NCBI GenBank assembly: GCA_902778145.1
Contig: CACYWW010000018.1
Coordinates: forward strand, 1 to 50,604
Reading direction: 5' to 3'
From: an uncultured Ruminococcus sp.
Lineage (GTDB): Bacteria > Bacillota > Clostridia > Oscillospirales > CAG-272
DNA length: 50,604 nucleotides
Both the position numbers and the translations under genes were made by a program. The notes beneath the pieces are model-generated. The model searched no databases, was not told where the DNA came from, and saw nothing but the letters and a program-made list of their open reading frames with translations. Positions 18,037-27,218 of the stretch are shown one piece after another. Each line of letters opens with the position of its first letter. The stretch's first letter is position 1.

Positions 18037-18882
18037 TTATTCCGGCCGGCATACGACACCGGCAAAGCCTTCAGCCGCAAGTGCGCCGCAAGCTGAGAGC
18101 GCATTTTTTTCGTTTACAAACACACCGAATACGGACGGTCCGCTTCCGGTCATCAATGTTCCCTCGGCGCCGTGGGACAACATGATCTCTTTTATCCTGT
18201 CGTCATGGTCACCGTTTTGTTCGAATCCGTTGTAAAGTGAGCGGCAGATCCCGTGCAGATCCTTGTTTTTGATCGCGTCGATCATGAGGTCGGCTTTTCT
18301 TCGCTCTCTTTCAGGACATTCATCTATGCGCGCGTACGCGGCTCCGGTCAACACGGTTCTCTCGCCCTTTGAGATAACGAAAAAGCATTCCGGAAGCGAT
18401 CCGAGCTCGCTGAGCTTTTCCCCTATCCCGGCAGCGAGACACAGTCCGCGTTTCAGACAAAACGGGATGTCCGCGCCGAGCGACTTTCCTAAATCAGAGA
18501 GCTGCTTTTTCGTAAACGGCTCACCGTAAAGACCGTTCAGAGCGGAGAGAGTCGCCGCGGCATCAGTCGAGCCGCCGCCGAGACCGGCGGAAACGGGGAT
18601 ATTTTTTTCGAGCCGTATCTTTATTCCGCCGTTTATGCCGCTTTTTTCAAAAAACAGCTTTGATGCGCGAACGACGAGATTTGACTCTGACGACAGCTTT
18701 TCGTCACTGCAGCTGAGCTCTATCCCGCACGGCGTCTTTGAAAACGTAAGCGTGTCATACAGAGTAACGCTCTGCATGACGCTTTCTATCTCATGATATC
18801 CGTCCTCCAGTCTGTCGCCGATTTCAAGAAACAGATTGAGTTTGGCAGGCGCTTTAACGGTTACAAATTCGGACGGTTTCAT
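18037..18882 (-). CDS. ispE: 4-diphosphocytidyl-2-C-methyl-D-erythritol kinase
   Basis: 281 aa. GHMP-family kinase of the MEP isoprenoid pathway. It has the N-terminal APAKLNLFLEIGDRLEDGYHE, the ATP-binding PVSAGLGGGSTDAAATL (about 92-108), and the C-terminal LMTGSGPSVFGVF (about 239-251). It starts 11 nt after the cohesin-gene stop, so a housekeeping gene sits downstream of two surface-protein genes in the same transcription direction. Confidence 0.95.
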   Translation of the reverse strand: MKPSEFVTVKAPAKLNLFLEIGDRLEDGYHEIESVMQSVTLYDTLTFSKTPCGIELSCSDEKLSSESNLVVRASKLFFEKSGINGGIKIRLEKNIPVSAGLGGGSTDAAATLSALNGLYGEPFTKKQLSDLGKSLGADIPFCLKRGLCLAAGIGEKLSELGSLPECFFVISKGERTVLTGAAYARIDECPERERRKADLMIDAIKNKDLHGICRSLYNGFEQNGDHDDRIKEIMLSHGAEGTLMTGSGPSVFGVFVNEKNALSACGALAAEGFAGVVCRPE

Positions 18883-18893
18883 ATATATTCATG

Positions 18894-20258
18894 TCATTTC
18901 CTTTCTTTCAAAGATCTGAGAACGAGCAGAGATCCGGCGGCTCCGATCACGATCCCGCCGGCAGCGGCGGCGATCACGATCCAGAACGGAATGCTCTTCG
19001 TCATAGTTTTGATGAAGCCTCCGTCTTCCGTATCGTCAGGTCCGATCCGGTTGTCCGTATCCGTCTGTTCTGTTTCCTCGTCCGTAATAATGTCATATGA
19101 AGTATCAACAATATCTGACGTATCGTCCGGCGGCTCTGTCTCCGTATCGGTATCCGGTTCGGTCTCCGTTTCCGTGTCAGCCGCGGTCCCGGTTTCCGTT
19201 TCATCAGCTTCGGTTGTATCCGGCGGATACTGAGGCATGCGCACGACTGTTATCGTATATTCGGACGCGGTGCCGTCTTCCGCCGTACAAATGAGCGTTA
19301 ACCTGTTTTCCCCGGGCACAAGCTCCTGTGAAACGCTGTCTGACGACGCTTTTCCGTCGCTCGGCTCACCCTTTGCGGTCATATTCTCCACCTCGTAAGG
19401 TACGTATACGATGTAGTCCGTCACGTCCGGGCTGAACGGCGGCGAGAGCCTGCCGTCGGAGAGGCTTACTGAAGACAGTGTGGCAACGGAAGAGGCGACG
19501 TAATCGGGATCCTGTTTCATCCTCGCTTTGATCGTATAAGTCGTTGTATGCGACCCGTCCTCGGCCGTGACCTTCACTCGGACCGTATTGTCTCCGACAG
19601 ACAGCCTTGCGCCGCTTATCTCTACCGACGCCTCACCGTCAGAGGCTGAGGCGTTGATCTTCAACGCGGTTTTTGTATATTCGACGTCGCCGTCTATCTC
19701 ATATTCCGTATTTGACCGGGAGAAAGAAGGCTTTAGCGTATATCCGTCGACAGACAAGCTCTCAAGCGAGCTGTCCGTGGAAAGCGGACGCGCGACGGTG
19801 AGGCTGTAAGAAGCGGACAGTCCGCTGAGCTCGTCATTTCCGTCAGAAGCCTGTTTGATATCGGCTTTGACGGCCGTCTTATCACCTGCTGAGGCGCCGG
19901 AGGCGAGCCTGAACTTCAGCTCTATCACGGTCGACTGAGAGTTGATCGGCGATTTGAAGCTGTTGTTTTCTTCAGCCCAGATCTGAAGCCTGCCGTCTCC
20001 TCCGTTGACCTCTACACGCCAGTTTTTCAGTGCGCCGGACGACGAGGAATACGTGAGCATATCGGTGTCGTACGTGATCTCGGCGAGTATCCCGCATATG
20101 CCGTTGCCGTCCGCCTTGAACGCGACGGTGACTGAATTGCCGGGGCGCGCGGACGAGGGTCCCGTAAGTGAGAAGGAGGCGCTGAACGCGGCGCTTGCGG
20201 GTACGGACATCATCAATATCGCCGCCGCGATGATACAGCAAAATAAAGCTTTTTTCAT
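18894..20258 (-). CDS. Membrane-anchored cohesin-domain protein
   Basis: 454 aa. Signal peptide (about 1-23), then a cohesin-like domain (about 28-155; PGNSVTVAF, GICGILAEITYDTDML, KLKF-type strand), two cadherin-like beta-sandwich domains (about 160-248 and 262-345; repeated LESLSVDGYTL / LSSVSLSDGRLSPPFSPD openings and TVAEDGT/TYTI closings), a long Thr/Glu/Asp-rich linker (about 350-420), and one transmembrane helix (about 425-447) with a basic tail. The cohesin faces outward. The gene immediately upstream encodes a protein ending in a dockerin, 13 nt away, so the two are a likely binding pair. The cohesin call rests on motif pattern and context. Confidence 0.8.
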   Translation of the reverse strand: MKKALFCCIIAAAILMMSVPASAAFSASFSLTGPSSARPGNSVTVAFKADGNGICGILAEITYDTDMLTYSSSSGALKNWRVEVNGGDGRLQIWAEENNSFKSPINSQSTVIELKFRLASGASAGDKTAVKADIKQASDGNDELSGLSASYSLTVARPLSTDSSLESLSVDGYTLKPSFSRSNTEYEIDGDVEYTKTALKINASASDGEASVEISGARLSVGDNTVRVKVTAEDGSHTTTYTIKARMKQDPDYVASSVATLSSVSLSDGRLSPPFSPDVTDYIVYVPYEVENMTAKGEPSDGKASSDSVSQELVPGENRLTLICTAEDGTASEYTITVVRMPQYPPDTTEADETETGTAADTETETEPDTDTETEPPDDTSDIVDTSYDIITDEETEQTDTDNRIGPDDTEDGGFIKTMTKSIPFWIVIAAAAGGIVIGAAGSLLVLRSLKERK

Positions 20259-20271
20259 ATTCTCCTCCTTT

Positions 20272-23200
20272 TCAATATCTGTTCTGCTCCGGCGACTCGC
20301 CGTTCTGTATGCAGTACTTGAGTTTAAGATAGTCGGTTATCGTTATCTTTCCGTCGCCGTTGACGTCGCACGCGTATTCGCGCGGGGTCGGGAGCGCTTT
20401 GCCGTTGAGTATACGCTCTTTTATCTGCAGATAGTCCGTGATCGTCGTTTTACCGTCCCCGTTAACGTCTCCGGTAATGACGACCGTATAGCTGTCAACG
20501 AGCTTTCCGGAGCTGTACAGCCTTACCTCACTGCCTGTGCCGACGACAGCGGTTCCCTTGATCTCCGAGCCGTTCTTATAAACAGTCAGCTTATCTCCGT
20601 CTTTGAAATTCTTAAGAAACGCGGAAACGTCGGTACCCGGCTTCACAAGACTTACCGTCCCGCTTGCCGTGTTCAGAAAATAAACGTCTGTCCTGATCTT
20701 CAGAATTTCCGGCGCCGTGTAAGATGCGGCGGAGATAGCCGACGCCTCCGTCGTTTCCGTCTCTTTATATCTCTGATAAAGGACGTAAGACGCTCCCGGC
20801 GTAAGTCCCATGAAAACGTTGTTATCCGAGAAAACACCGTCCGAATTAAGCCTGTATTCGCATCCGTCGACTTTTTTGAGCGTCACGGAAGTCTCGTCCG
20901 ACGATGAGATCACCGGTTTCGGCGGAGTCTGCGCCTTCGCTTTCATGACAGTTACGGGACTGCTCACAAGCTCGCCTCCGACGCCGCCCTTTCCCGTGAT
21001 CCTGACAGTCAGGCTGTGTCCGATATCTTCCTTTACGGGTACGTATGAGGCGGACGACGCGCCAGATATCGCTTTTCCGTCTCTGTACCAGCCGTACGTC
21101 ACGGAATCCGTTTTCGGTAAGACCGCGGACATGTCGGCTTCAAGCTTCGTTCCGAAACGCGGATCGCCTTTTATTGAGACGCTCCCGGTGAGAGTCGCGG
21201 AGCTGACCGTTACGTCAAACACGGCGGTACAGCCGCGATACGTGACAGTCGCCTGTACGATGCCGGCGGTCGACGTGTCGCACTCAACTGTAAATCCGTC
21301 GGACACCGTTGTCGTTGTACCGTCGTCCCGTCTGTAGTAGATGACAAGCCCTGCAGCGTCTATCTCTTCGTTTTCGTTGTAATCAACCCTGTCAGGATTC
21401 TTTTTAACGGATATACGCTCGGTGTACGGATCGCCGTATAATTCGATTATATTCTCATGTCTGTATAAATATCTGCTCGCGGCGTCCTCGCCGATAACGG
21501 TCAGCACGCCGTCGTGCAGGTAGTATCTTTCGCTCGATGTCTTCTCGCGTATCATTACGTATTCTCCGAGCGGCAGATAAACGCCGCTGTAAAGGATATC
21601 CGCGGAATACGCCTTGACAGGGAGCTTCGCCGCGACGGACGCTCTCGAAAGATACTGTTTATCCGTGTTTTCCGTCACCCTGAGCGTTCCGTTCACCGGC
21701 GAATATGACGTATAAAGTCCGTGTGACGAGTAGTACATGAACTCAAACGGAATTCCGTTTTCAACGCAGTACGTATACGCGTGTGAATCCTTTCCGGTCC
21801 GGACGCTGCACCCGGAAAGCGAGATGACCGTCGCGCCGTCCGGTATATAGACCGAGAGGCAGCAGCACCTGAAGAACGGATCCTCGCCGAGTCTGCGGAG
21901 GCTCTGCGGCAAATAAAGCGCGTATAGGCGCGTACAGTTGCCGAAAGCGTAAGCGCCTATATCCGTTACGCTCGTATTAAAGACAACATCCTCAAGCCCC
22001 GTGCAATTGAAGAATGCATACGGCATGATCCGAGTGATCTTCGGAGGCACTGTGAACGTTCCTCTCATCGCCTTCGGAACACACTTCAGCGCTCCGTTCT
22101 CATACAGCACTCCGTCAGTCGCCGAAAAGACCGTATTTGACGAATTGACTACGAATTTTTCAAGATAAAGCGCGTCTGAAAACGCTCTTTCGTCGATCCG
22201 TGTTACGGACGGCGGTATAACGACGCCCGTGAGGTAGACGGGGCCGTTGAAGGCGTACGGCGCTATTATCTCCGTTCCCTGCGGAACGGTATATGTCCTT
22301 GCGTTAAGAGCGGACGGGTAATATATGAGCGTCTTTCCGTCCTTGGAAAACAGTACGCCGTCATTCACGGTAAAAGCGTCTGACGGACCGCTGACCTTTT
22401 TAAGTCTGTCACAGTACGTGAATACCGATCCGTCAATCGAGCTGACGCCGGCGCCGAGCCTGATCTCCGTCAAAAGCGTACAATCCCTGAAGGCGCCGTC
22501 CGCTATCGACACGACGCTGTCCGGTACCGTAAACGTGCCGTCGTTCGACGGAGGAACACGCAGAAGAGTCTTTTTGTCTTTTGTATAAAGGACACCGTCA
22601 AGTGAAGAATAGACGGGATTCGAGGAGTCGACGGTAAAGGAATTGAGCGGAAAGCATCCGTCAAACGCACCGTCGGCTATTTCAACAACGGTTCCCGGAA
22701 CGGAGAGCGTTCTGATCGGGGTATATGAGAACGCACCGTCGCTGATTCCGGCGACCGGCAAACCGCCGAGCTTTTCCGGGATCTCAACGAAGAACGCGCC
22801 GCCTTTGTAACGCGTAATATAAGCGGAGCCGTTTTTGTTTATAAATTCAAAGCCGTCCTCCGCGTCGTCCTTGACCGTTACGCGGCAAACAGCGCTTACG
22901 CCGTAATATGGAGAATAAACGGTTATATCGGCAGCCCCCGCGCTCAGTGCCTTGATAACACCGTCCGCGGAAACGTGCGCGACCGCACCGTCGGAGGAAA
23001 CGCATACAAGCTCGCCCGGAAACGCGCCCGCCGGCACGGTCTTAGGGGAGAGCTCATAAGTATCTCCCGTCGAAACGGTGACTGACGATGGTACGGATAT
23101 GCTTTTGACCGACTGAAGCGATGATACGGGAACGGCTGAAACGACTCTGAAGCCGTATGCGCCTCCCTTCTCCGCGGCGAGCGTTATTTTAACTGTATCG

Positions 23201-24564
23201 CCGTCAATGAAGATCGTTTCTGACGCGGTCTTTTTTCCGCTGAAAACTCCGTATACGTTTCCGCGCGCGTCCGTGACTGTCAATACGTCAGATGACGCGA
23301 GCATATCTGAGCCGGAAAACGTAACGGCGATCCTGCCGGGAGAACCGGGGACTTTATACGTATATGAATACGTTCCGGCGGAATACGGATGCTCGGAGCC
23401 TATGACCTGAGCCCCGTCATTCACAGTAACGGTGATCACCATGCACGCTCCTCCGCTGCGCGATACGGCGTATACACGCGCCGTTCCCTCCGCGACGGCG
23501 GTAAGCGTACCTCCTTCGACTTTGACGACGGGCGACGATGAGAAAAGATCATATCCGCCCTGGGCGGTGACTGCGGGTATAACGGAGGCGCCTGTCTTCA
23601 GTACTATCCCGTCGGATGAGACCGATATTGGGGAATACGGGGAGGCGAGCGTTTCATCAAGTCTGTCACAGAGATCGAATGCGTCAAGCGCGGCGGTGAT
23701 ACCGCCGGTACGGGCATATTCAAGCGATATGCAGCCGCAGAAAGCGAGACGCCCGATCTGTTTTATGTTCCTCCCCACGGGCGCCGTGACAAGAGACGTG
23801 CAGCCCGCAAAGGTCTGATCCGGTATCTTATCGGCGCCGTCGGGAAGAGACGCCGAAAGAAGCGCGGTATCCCTGAAGAAAACACCGTCGCCCATGCCCG
23901 AGGCGCCCGAAAGATCCGCGTATTCAAGCTCCGTACAGTCGGAGAAGGCATGCGCGCCTATAAAGCCGCCCGTGACCTTCGCGGTTTTTAAAGCGGATCC
24001 GGAAAACGCGTATTCTCCGATGCTGACTCCGACTGTTACGTCGGTCAGATACGACATACTGAAAGCGTACGCGCCGACGGACGACGCGCCGGAAAGATCG
24101 GAGGAAGATATGTGAGAGCCGGAAAACGAATAATCCGCGAGCGCCGTGCCTGACGGAACGGTAAACGAGCCGTCGACCGATTCCGGAAATTTAACTATCG
24201 TTTTTTTGTCCTTCGTATAAAGGATACCGTCTTCAAACGTATAATTGCCCGACACCTCGAACTCGCAAAGCGACGGCGTCGCTGTAAAAGCACCGGGTTC
24301 AATGTATTCGACCGTATCGGGAATGATGATCTTATAAGTCGATACGTTCCCGGAGAACGCGCCTTTTGCGATCCGCCTGACCGGCACACCGGCATATTCG
24401 GACGCCACGGTGAATTCCGCCTCGTTTCCCGTGTACGAAGTGAGTATACTGTACTTTCCGTCGTCCGATACGGAATAAAGCGCCGGGGATGCGGCGTGCG
24501 AAAACACCGCGGCAAACGCGGAAAAAAGCATTATCAAAAGACATACCGACAGCGCTTTTTTCAT
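20272..24564 (-). CDS. Giant secreted leucine-rich-repeat (BspA-like) protein with Ig-like domains and C-terminal dockerin
   Basis: 1430 aa. Signal peptide (1-24). A first LRR_5/BspA-type repeat block (about 30-300; AFSGNV/AYAFS/AHAFSDCTEL units) is followed by a BIG2-like Ig domain (about 310-385), a jelly-roll-like segment (to about 480), another BIG2-like domain (about 485-565), and a second LRR block (about 570-945; GAFDGCFPL, AYAFGNCTRL). Then come a BIG3-like domain (about 1060-1130), an Ig-like domain (about 1135-1220), and a type I dockerin (about 1365-1424) with two calcium-binding repeats, DVNGDGKTTITDYL and DVNGDGKITITDYL. It has its own promoter (24620-24648). It is probably secreted and held by the cohesin protein next door; its ligand is unknown. 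Confidence 0.92.
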   Translation of the reverse strand: MKKALSVCLLIMLFSAFAAVFSHAASPALYSVSDDGKYSILTSYTGNEAEFTVASEYAGVPVRRIAKGAFSGNVSTYKIIIPDTVEYIEPGAFTATPSLCEFEVSGNYTFEDGILYTKDKKTIVKFPESVDGSFTVPSGTALADYSFSGSHISSSDLSGASSVGAYAFSMSYLTDVTVGVSIGEYAFSGSALKTAKVTGGFIGAHAFSDCTELEYADLSGASGMGDGVFFRDTALLSASLPDGADKIPDQTFAGCTSLVTAPVGRNIKQIGRLAFCGCISLEYARTGGITAALDAFDLCDRLDETLASPYSPISVSSDGIVLKTGASVIPAVTAQGGYDLFSSSPVVKVEGGTLTAVAEGTARVYAVSRSGGACMVITVTVNDGAQVIGSEHPYSAGTYSYTYKVPGSPGRIAVTFSGSDMLASSDVLTVTDARGNVYGVFSGKKTASETIFIDGDTVKITLAAEKGGAYGFRVVSAVPVSSLQSVKSISVPSSVTVSTGDTYELSPKTVPAGAFPGELVCVSSDGAVAHVSADGVIKALSAGAADITVYSPYYGVSAVCRVTVKDDAEDGFEFINKNGSAYITRYKGGAFFVEIPEKLGGLPVAGISDGAFSYTPIRTLSVPGTVVEIADGAFDGCFPLNSFTVDSSNPVYSSLDGVLYTKDKKTLLRVPPSNDGTFTVPDSVVSIADGAFRDCTLLTEIRLGAGVSSIDGSVFTYCDRLKKVSGPSDAFTVNDGVLFSKDGKTLIYYPSALNARTYTVPQGTEIIAPYAFNGPVYLTGVVIPPSVTRIDERAFSDALYLEKFVVNSSNTVFSATDGVLYENGALKCVPKAMRGTFTVPPKITRIMPYAFFNCTGLEDVVFNTSVTDIGAYAFGNCTRLYALYLPQSLRRLGEDPFFRCCCLSVYIPDGATVISLSGCSVRTGKDSHAYTYCVENGIPFEFMYYSSHGLYTSYSPVNGTLRVTENTDKQYLSRASVAAKLPVKAYSADILYSGVYLPLGEYVMIREKTSSERYYLHDGVLTVIGEDAASRYLYRHENIIELYGDPYTERISVKKNPDRVDYNENEEIDAAGLVIYYRRDDGTTTTVSDGFTVECDTSTAGIVQATVTYRGCTAVFDVTVSSATLTGSVSIKGDPRFGTKLEADMSAVLPKTDSVTYGWYRDGKAISGASSASYVPVKEDIGHSLTVRITGKGGVGGELVSSPVTVMKAKAQTPPKPVISSSDETSVTLKKVDGCEYRLNSDGVFSDNNVFMGLTPGASYVLYQRYKETETTEASAISAASYTAPEILKIRTDVYFLNTASGTVSLVKPGTDVSAFLKNFKDGDKLTVYKNGSEIKGTAVVGTGSEVRLYSSGKLVDSYTVVITGDVNGDGKTTITDYLQIKERILNGKALPTPREYACDVNGDGKITITDYLKLKYCIQNGESPEQNRY

Positions 24565-24619
24565 ACCGGACCTCCCTTCGGCGATTTGTACCGCGACCTG
24601 AAAACAATATTCCGTTTAT

Positions 24620-24648
24620 ATTATACCACGCATTTTAAGCTTTGTAAA
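24620..24648 (-). promoter_or_regulatory. Sigma-A promoter of the dockerin-cohesin-ispE-asnA run
   Basis: On the minus strand TTTACA (24643-24648), 17 bp, TATAAT (24620-24625). A leader of about 50 nt ends in GGGAGGT before the ATG at 24564. Confidence 0.85.
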
Positions 24649-24671
24649 GTTCTAAATATAAATTTTATATA

Positions 24672-24696
24672 AAAGACGGACGCCGTGTCCGTCTTT
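24672..24696 (-). terminator. Terminator after the solute-binding lipoprotein gene
   Basis: AAAGACGGAC (24672-24681) and GTCCGTCTTT (24687-24696) form a perfect 10-bp stem just after the stop at 24712. A/T-rich flanks on both sides make it plausible in either direction. Confidence 0.75.
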
Positions 24697-24711
24697 GTTT
24701 TGTTATGACTG

Positions 24712-26184
24712 TCAGATCTTGTTGTATTTTTCAACGATCTTGTTCAGCTGTTTCTCGGCAGATTTGCTCTTGGATTTGTACTTTGATGCAAAATCCGTGC
24801 TGCCTTGCTGTACAAGCGCTCTGAACACGTCGGCGAGTCCGATCGAGCCGTAAATGTAACCGATGTCATAAACACGGGACTGAAGGATTATGTCTATCAT
24901 CTCGGCGGATTCGGAGTCTCTCGATTTCTTTCTCTTCAGCGTTACGTCATAGTAAGCGGGCGTAACGTACTGATATGAATAAAGCGCGAGGGTCTCGAGT
25001 ATAACGGCAGTCTGAGCGGGATCGGTAACGTTGGAAGGGATGCTTATCATAGAGCCGACGCCGTCGACGTGAGTTCTGTAGTTCTCCTGAGCTTCATCGA
25101 ACAGAGGGGTCGGGAGGACGCCGTACGGCGAATCCATATCGCTGAGGTTTACGATATAACTCAGCACCTCGGAATAGAACAGACCCTGGTTGTTCATGAA
25201 CATTTCTTTCGTCTGGTTGGGGTTGTTCTGCGAGATCCACGTGGTGTTGTCCTCGTGTATCAAATGCTTGCAAAGCTCGAGTACCTTGATGATCTTCTCC
25301 TGATAGTTGCCCATAACGACAGTGGGAGTGCCGTCTATGACCTCAACGGTCTTAATATCGCTCGTATACATGAAGTTAGTCAGGCCGCCGCCGTTCGTCG
25401 TAAGGAAGCCGTACGTATCCTTGTCGTCGTACTTGCCGTCGCCGTTGTCGCGGGAAACGTTCCTGCAGTATTCGTAGAACTTGTCAAGCGTCCATTTTTT
25501 CTGTCTGACGAGCTCGTACGGCTCAACGAGGTCGTTGTCGGAGATCATCTTCTTGTTGAAGATCATGATCCACGTGACGTCGTTATCGAGGATGTTGATA
25601 TCGCCGTTCATGAAATAGACCTTGCCGTTTATGGCGCAGTCACGGAGTGTGCCGGGATCCCACCATTCCTTGTCAAGATTCATATGTTCCTCAAGATCAA
25701 GGAAGTTGTAGAGATATCCGTTCTGCGCGAGAGCGCCGGTAGAAGGACCGTTCGCCATGATGAGGTCGTATGACTTGGCGTTGGACTTTATGTCTTTCTG
25801 AGCCGCCGATGACACGTCTGCCTGCGGGTTCATCGTGATCGTCACGCCGAGTTTGTCCTTGAGCGCGGTGTTGCGGAGGAAGACGGCGTTTTCAATGGGT
25901 TCAGTGCTTGCGTCTTCAGCCCAGATCTCTTTTTCGGAGTTGCCGACGCCCGCCATGCAGAGCACGTTGAACTCACGCTTGTAATCCGCGTCAGGAATTG
26001 CGTCGAGATACGGCTTCGCTTTATCTGCGTTTGTCAGCTCCTCAACCACGGGCTGTGAATCCTCGGACGTCGTAGTCTCGTTTCCGCTGCCGGTGGTCGT
26101 CGCGGGGGCTTTGCCTTCGGCGCACGCCGTGAAGCATCCCACGATAAACAGCAACGACAGGAAAATGCAAAACAGTTTTTTCAT
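24712..26184 (-). CDS. Extracellular solute-binding lipoprotein (ABC-type)
   Basis: 490 aa. Signal peptide with a lipobox (IVGC17 or FTAC21), a Thr/Ser/Glu-rich tether (about 25-50), then a periplasmic-binding fold resembling family 1 carbohydrate-binding proteins: YDLIMANGPSTGALAQNGYLYNF, EWWDPGTLRDCAINGKVYFMNGDINI, WIMIFNKKM and KKWTLDKFYEYCR. No permease or ATPase gene adjoins it, so it is an orphan. It starts 16 nt after mreB in the same direction. The substrate cannot be read from the sequence; a sugar or oligosaccharide is likely for the family. Confidence 0.82.
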   Translation of the reverse strand: MKKLFCIFLSLLFIVGCFTACAEGKAPATTTGSGNETTTSEDSQPVVEELTNADKAKPYLDAIPDADYKREFNVLCMAGVGNSEKEIWAEDASTEPIENAVFLRNTALKDKLGVTITMNPQADVSSAAQKDIKSNAKSYDLIMANGPSTGALAQNGYLYNFLDLEEHMNLDKEWWDPGTLRDCAINGKVYFMNGDINILDNDVTWIMIFNKKMISDNDLVEPYELVRQKKWTLDKFYEYCRNVSRDNGDGKYDDKDTYGFLTTNGGGLTNFMYTSDIKTVEVIDGTPTVVMGNYQEKIIKVLELCKHLIHEDNTTWISQNNPNQTKEMFMNNQGLFYSEVLSYIVNLSDMDSPYGVLPTPLFDEAQENYRTHVDGVGSMISIPSNVTDPAQTAVILETLALYSYQYVTPAYYDVTLKRKKSRDSESAEMIDIILQSRVYDIGYIYGSIGLADVFRALVQQGSTDFASKYKSKSKSAEKQLNKIVEKYNKI

Positions 26185-26200
26185 ATCCGTTTCCTTTCGT

Positions 26201-27208
26201 TTATTTATTGCTTTTTATTCTCTTGGAAGATGTTGTGAGCATGCCGCTGCTCTGGGCTTTTCCGGCTCCGAGCACTACGCACAGCTCGGGATCGTCGGCG
26301 ACTCTGACGGGAAGACCGGTAACACTGCCGATCATTTTGTCAAGTCCGTAGATCTGACAGCCGCCGCCGGTCAGAACTATGCCGTTTTCGGCAATATCGG
26401 ACACAAGCTCCGGAGGAGTCCGCTCGATAACGGCGCATATCTCCTCGATCAGATCCGTCATCGGCTCCTCGAGCGCCTCGGTCATATCGGATGCGGTAAG
26501 CCCGGTCGAAAGCGGGGCTCCGCTTATCAGACTTTTGCCGGAAACCCTGAACGTCTCAGGCTCCGCAACGCGCCATACAGATCCTATCGCTTTCTTGCAC
26601 TCCTCGGCGGTACTGTCTCCTATCTGCAGTGAATACTTGTTTCTGACGTACCTGACTATCGCCTCGGTCATCGAATCTCCCGCCGTTTTGATCGACGAGG
26701 AGACGACTGAGCCGCCAAGACATATTACGGCTATATCAGTCGTTCCGCCGCCTATATCGACTATCATGTGGCCGGAATCGCCGTTAACGTCGATCCCCGC
26801 GCCGATCGCCGCAGCGACAGGTTCATCGATCAAAAACGGTTCCTTCAATCCGGCGCTGAGCGCCGCGTCAAGCACGGCGTGCTCCTCCACGTCAGTTACG
26901 ATGCTCGGTACCGCGATAACGGCTCCGGGAGGCAGAAGGAACCTGCCGCAGGCTTTTCTCAAAAACCTCTGCAGCATAACAACGGTGTGGTTGAAACGGC
27001 TGATAACTCCCTCTCTTACGGGTCTGACGACCTCGATCCCCTCCTGCACTCTGCCGAGAAGCTCCTCCGCGTCGCGTCCGACGCGTATGACTTTGTTCAG
27101 ATATCTGTCGACCGCGATGACCGACGGTTCGTTCAGCACGACGCCCTTGCCTTCGACGTATATCTGCAGAGTCGACGTGCCGAGATCTATTGCTACTTTT
27201 CTGATCAT
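26201..27208 (-). CDS. mreB: Rod-shape-determining protein MreB/Mbl
   Basis: About 335 aa. Bacterial actin that organises lateral cell-wall synthesis. Actin-fold motifs: phosphate-1 VAIDLGTSTLQIYV (about 4-17), VVRPVREGVI, PSIVTDVEE, the phosphate-2 DIGGGTTDIAV (about 165-175), and the adenosine motif IVLTGGGCQIYG (about 278-289). I start at 27208, 10 nt after the previous gene; the in-frame ATG at 27274 would overlap it and adds unrelated residues. There are no mreC/mreD genes beside it, so it may be an additional Mbl/MreBH-like paralogue rather than the main MreB. Confidence 0.92.
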   Translation of the reverse strand: MIRKVAIDLGTSTLQIYVEGKGVVLNEPSVIAVDRYLNKVIRVGRDAEELLGRVQEGIEVVRPVREGVISRFNHTVVMLQRFLRKACGRFLLPPGAVIAVPSIVTDVEEHAVLDAALSAGLKEPFLIDEPVAAAIGAGIDVNGDSGHMIVDIGGGTTDIAVICLGGSVVSSSIKTAGDSMTEAIVRYVRNKYSLQIGDSTAEECKKAIGSVWRVAEPETFRVSGKSLISGAPLSTGLTASDMTEALEEPMTDLIEEICAVIERTPPELVSDIAENGIVLTGGGCQIYGLDKMIGSVTGLPVRVADDPELCVVLGAGKAQSSGMLTTSSKRIKSNK

Positions 27209-27218
27209 TTCAAATCTT

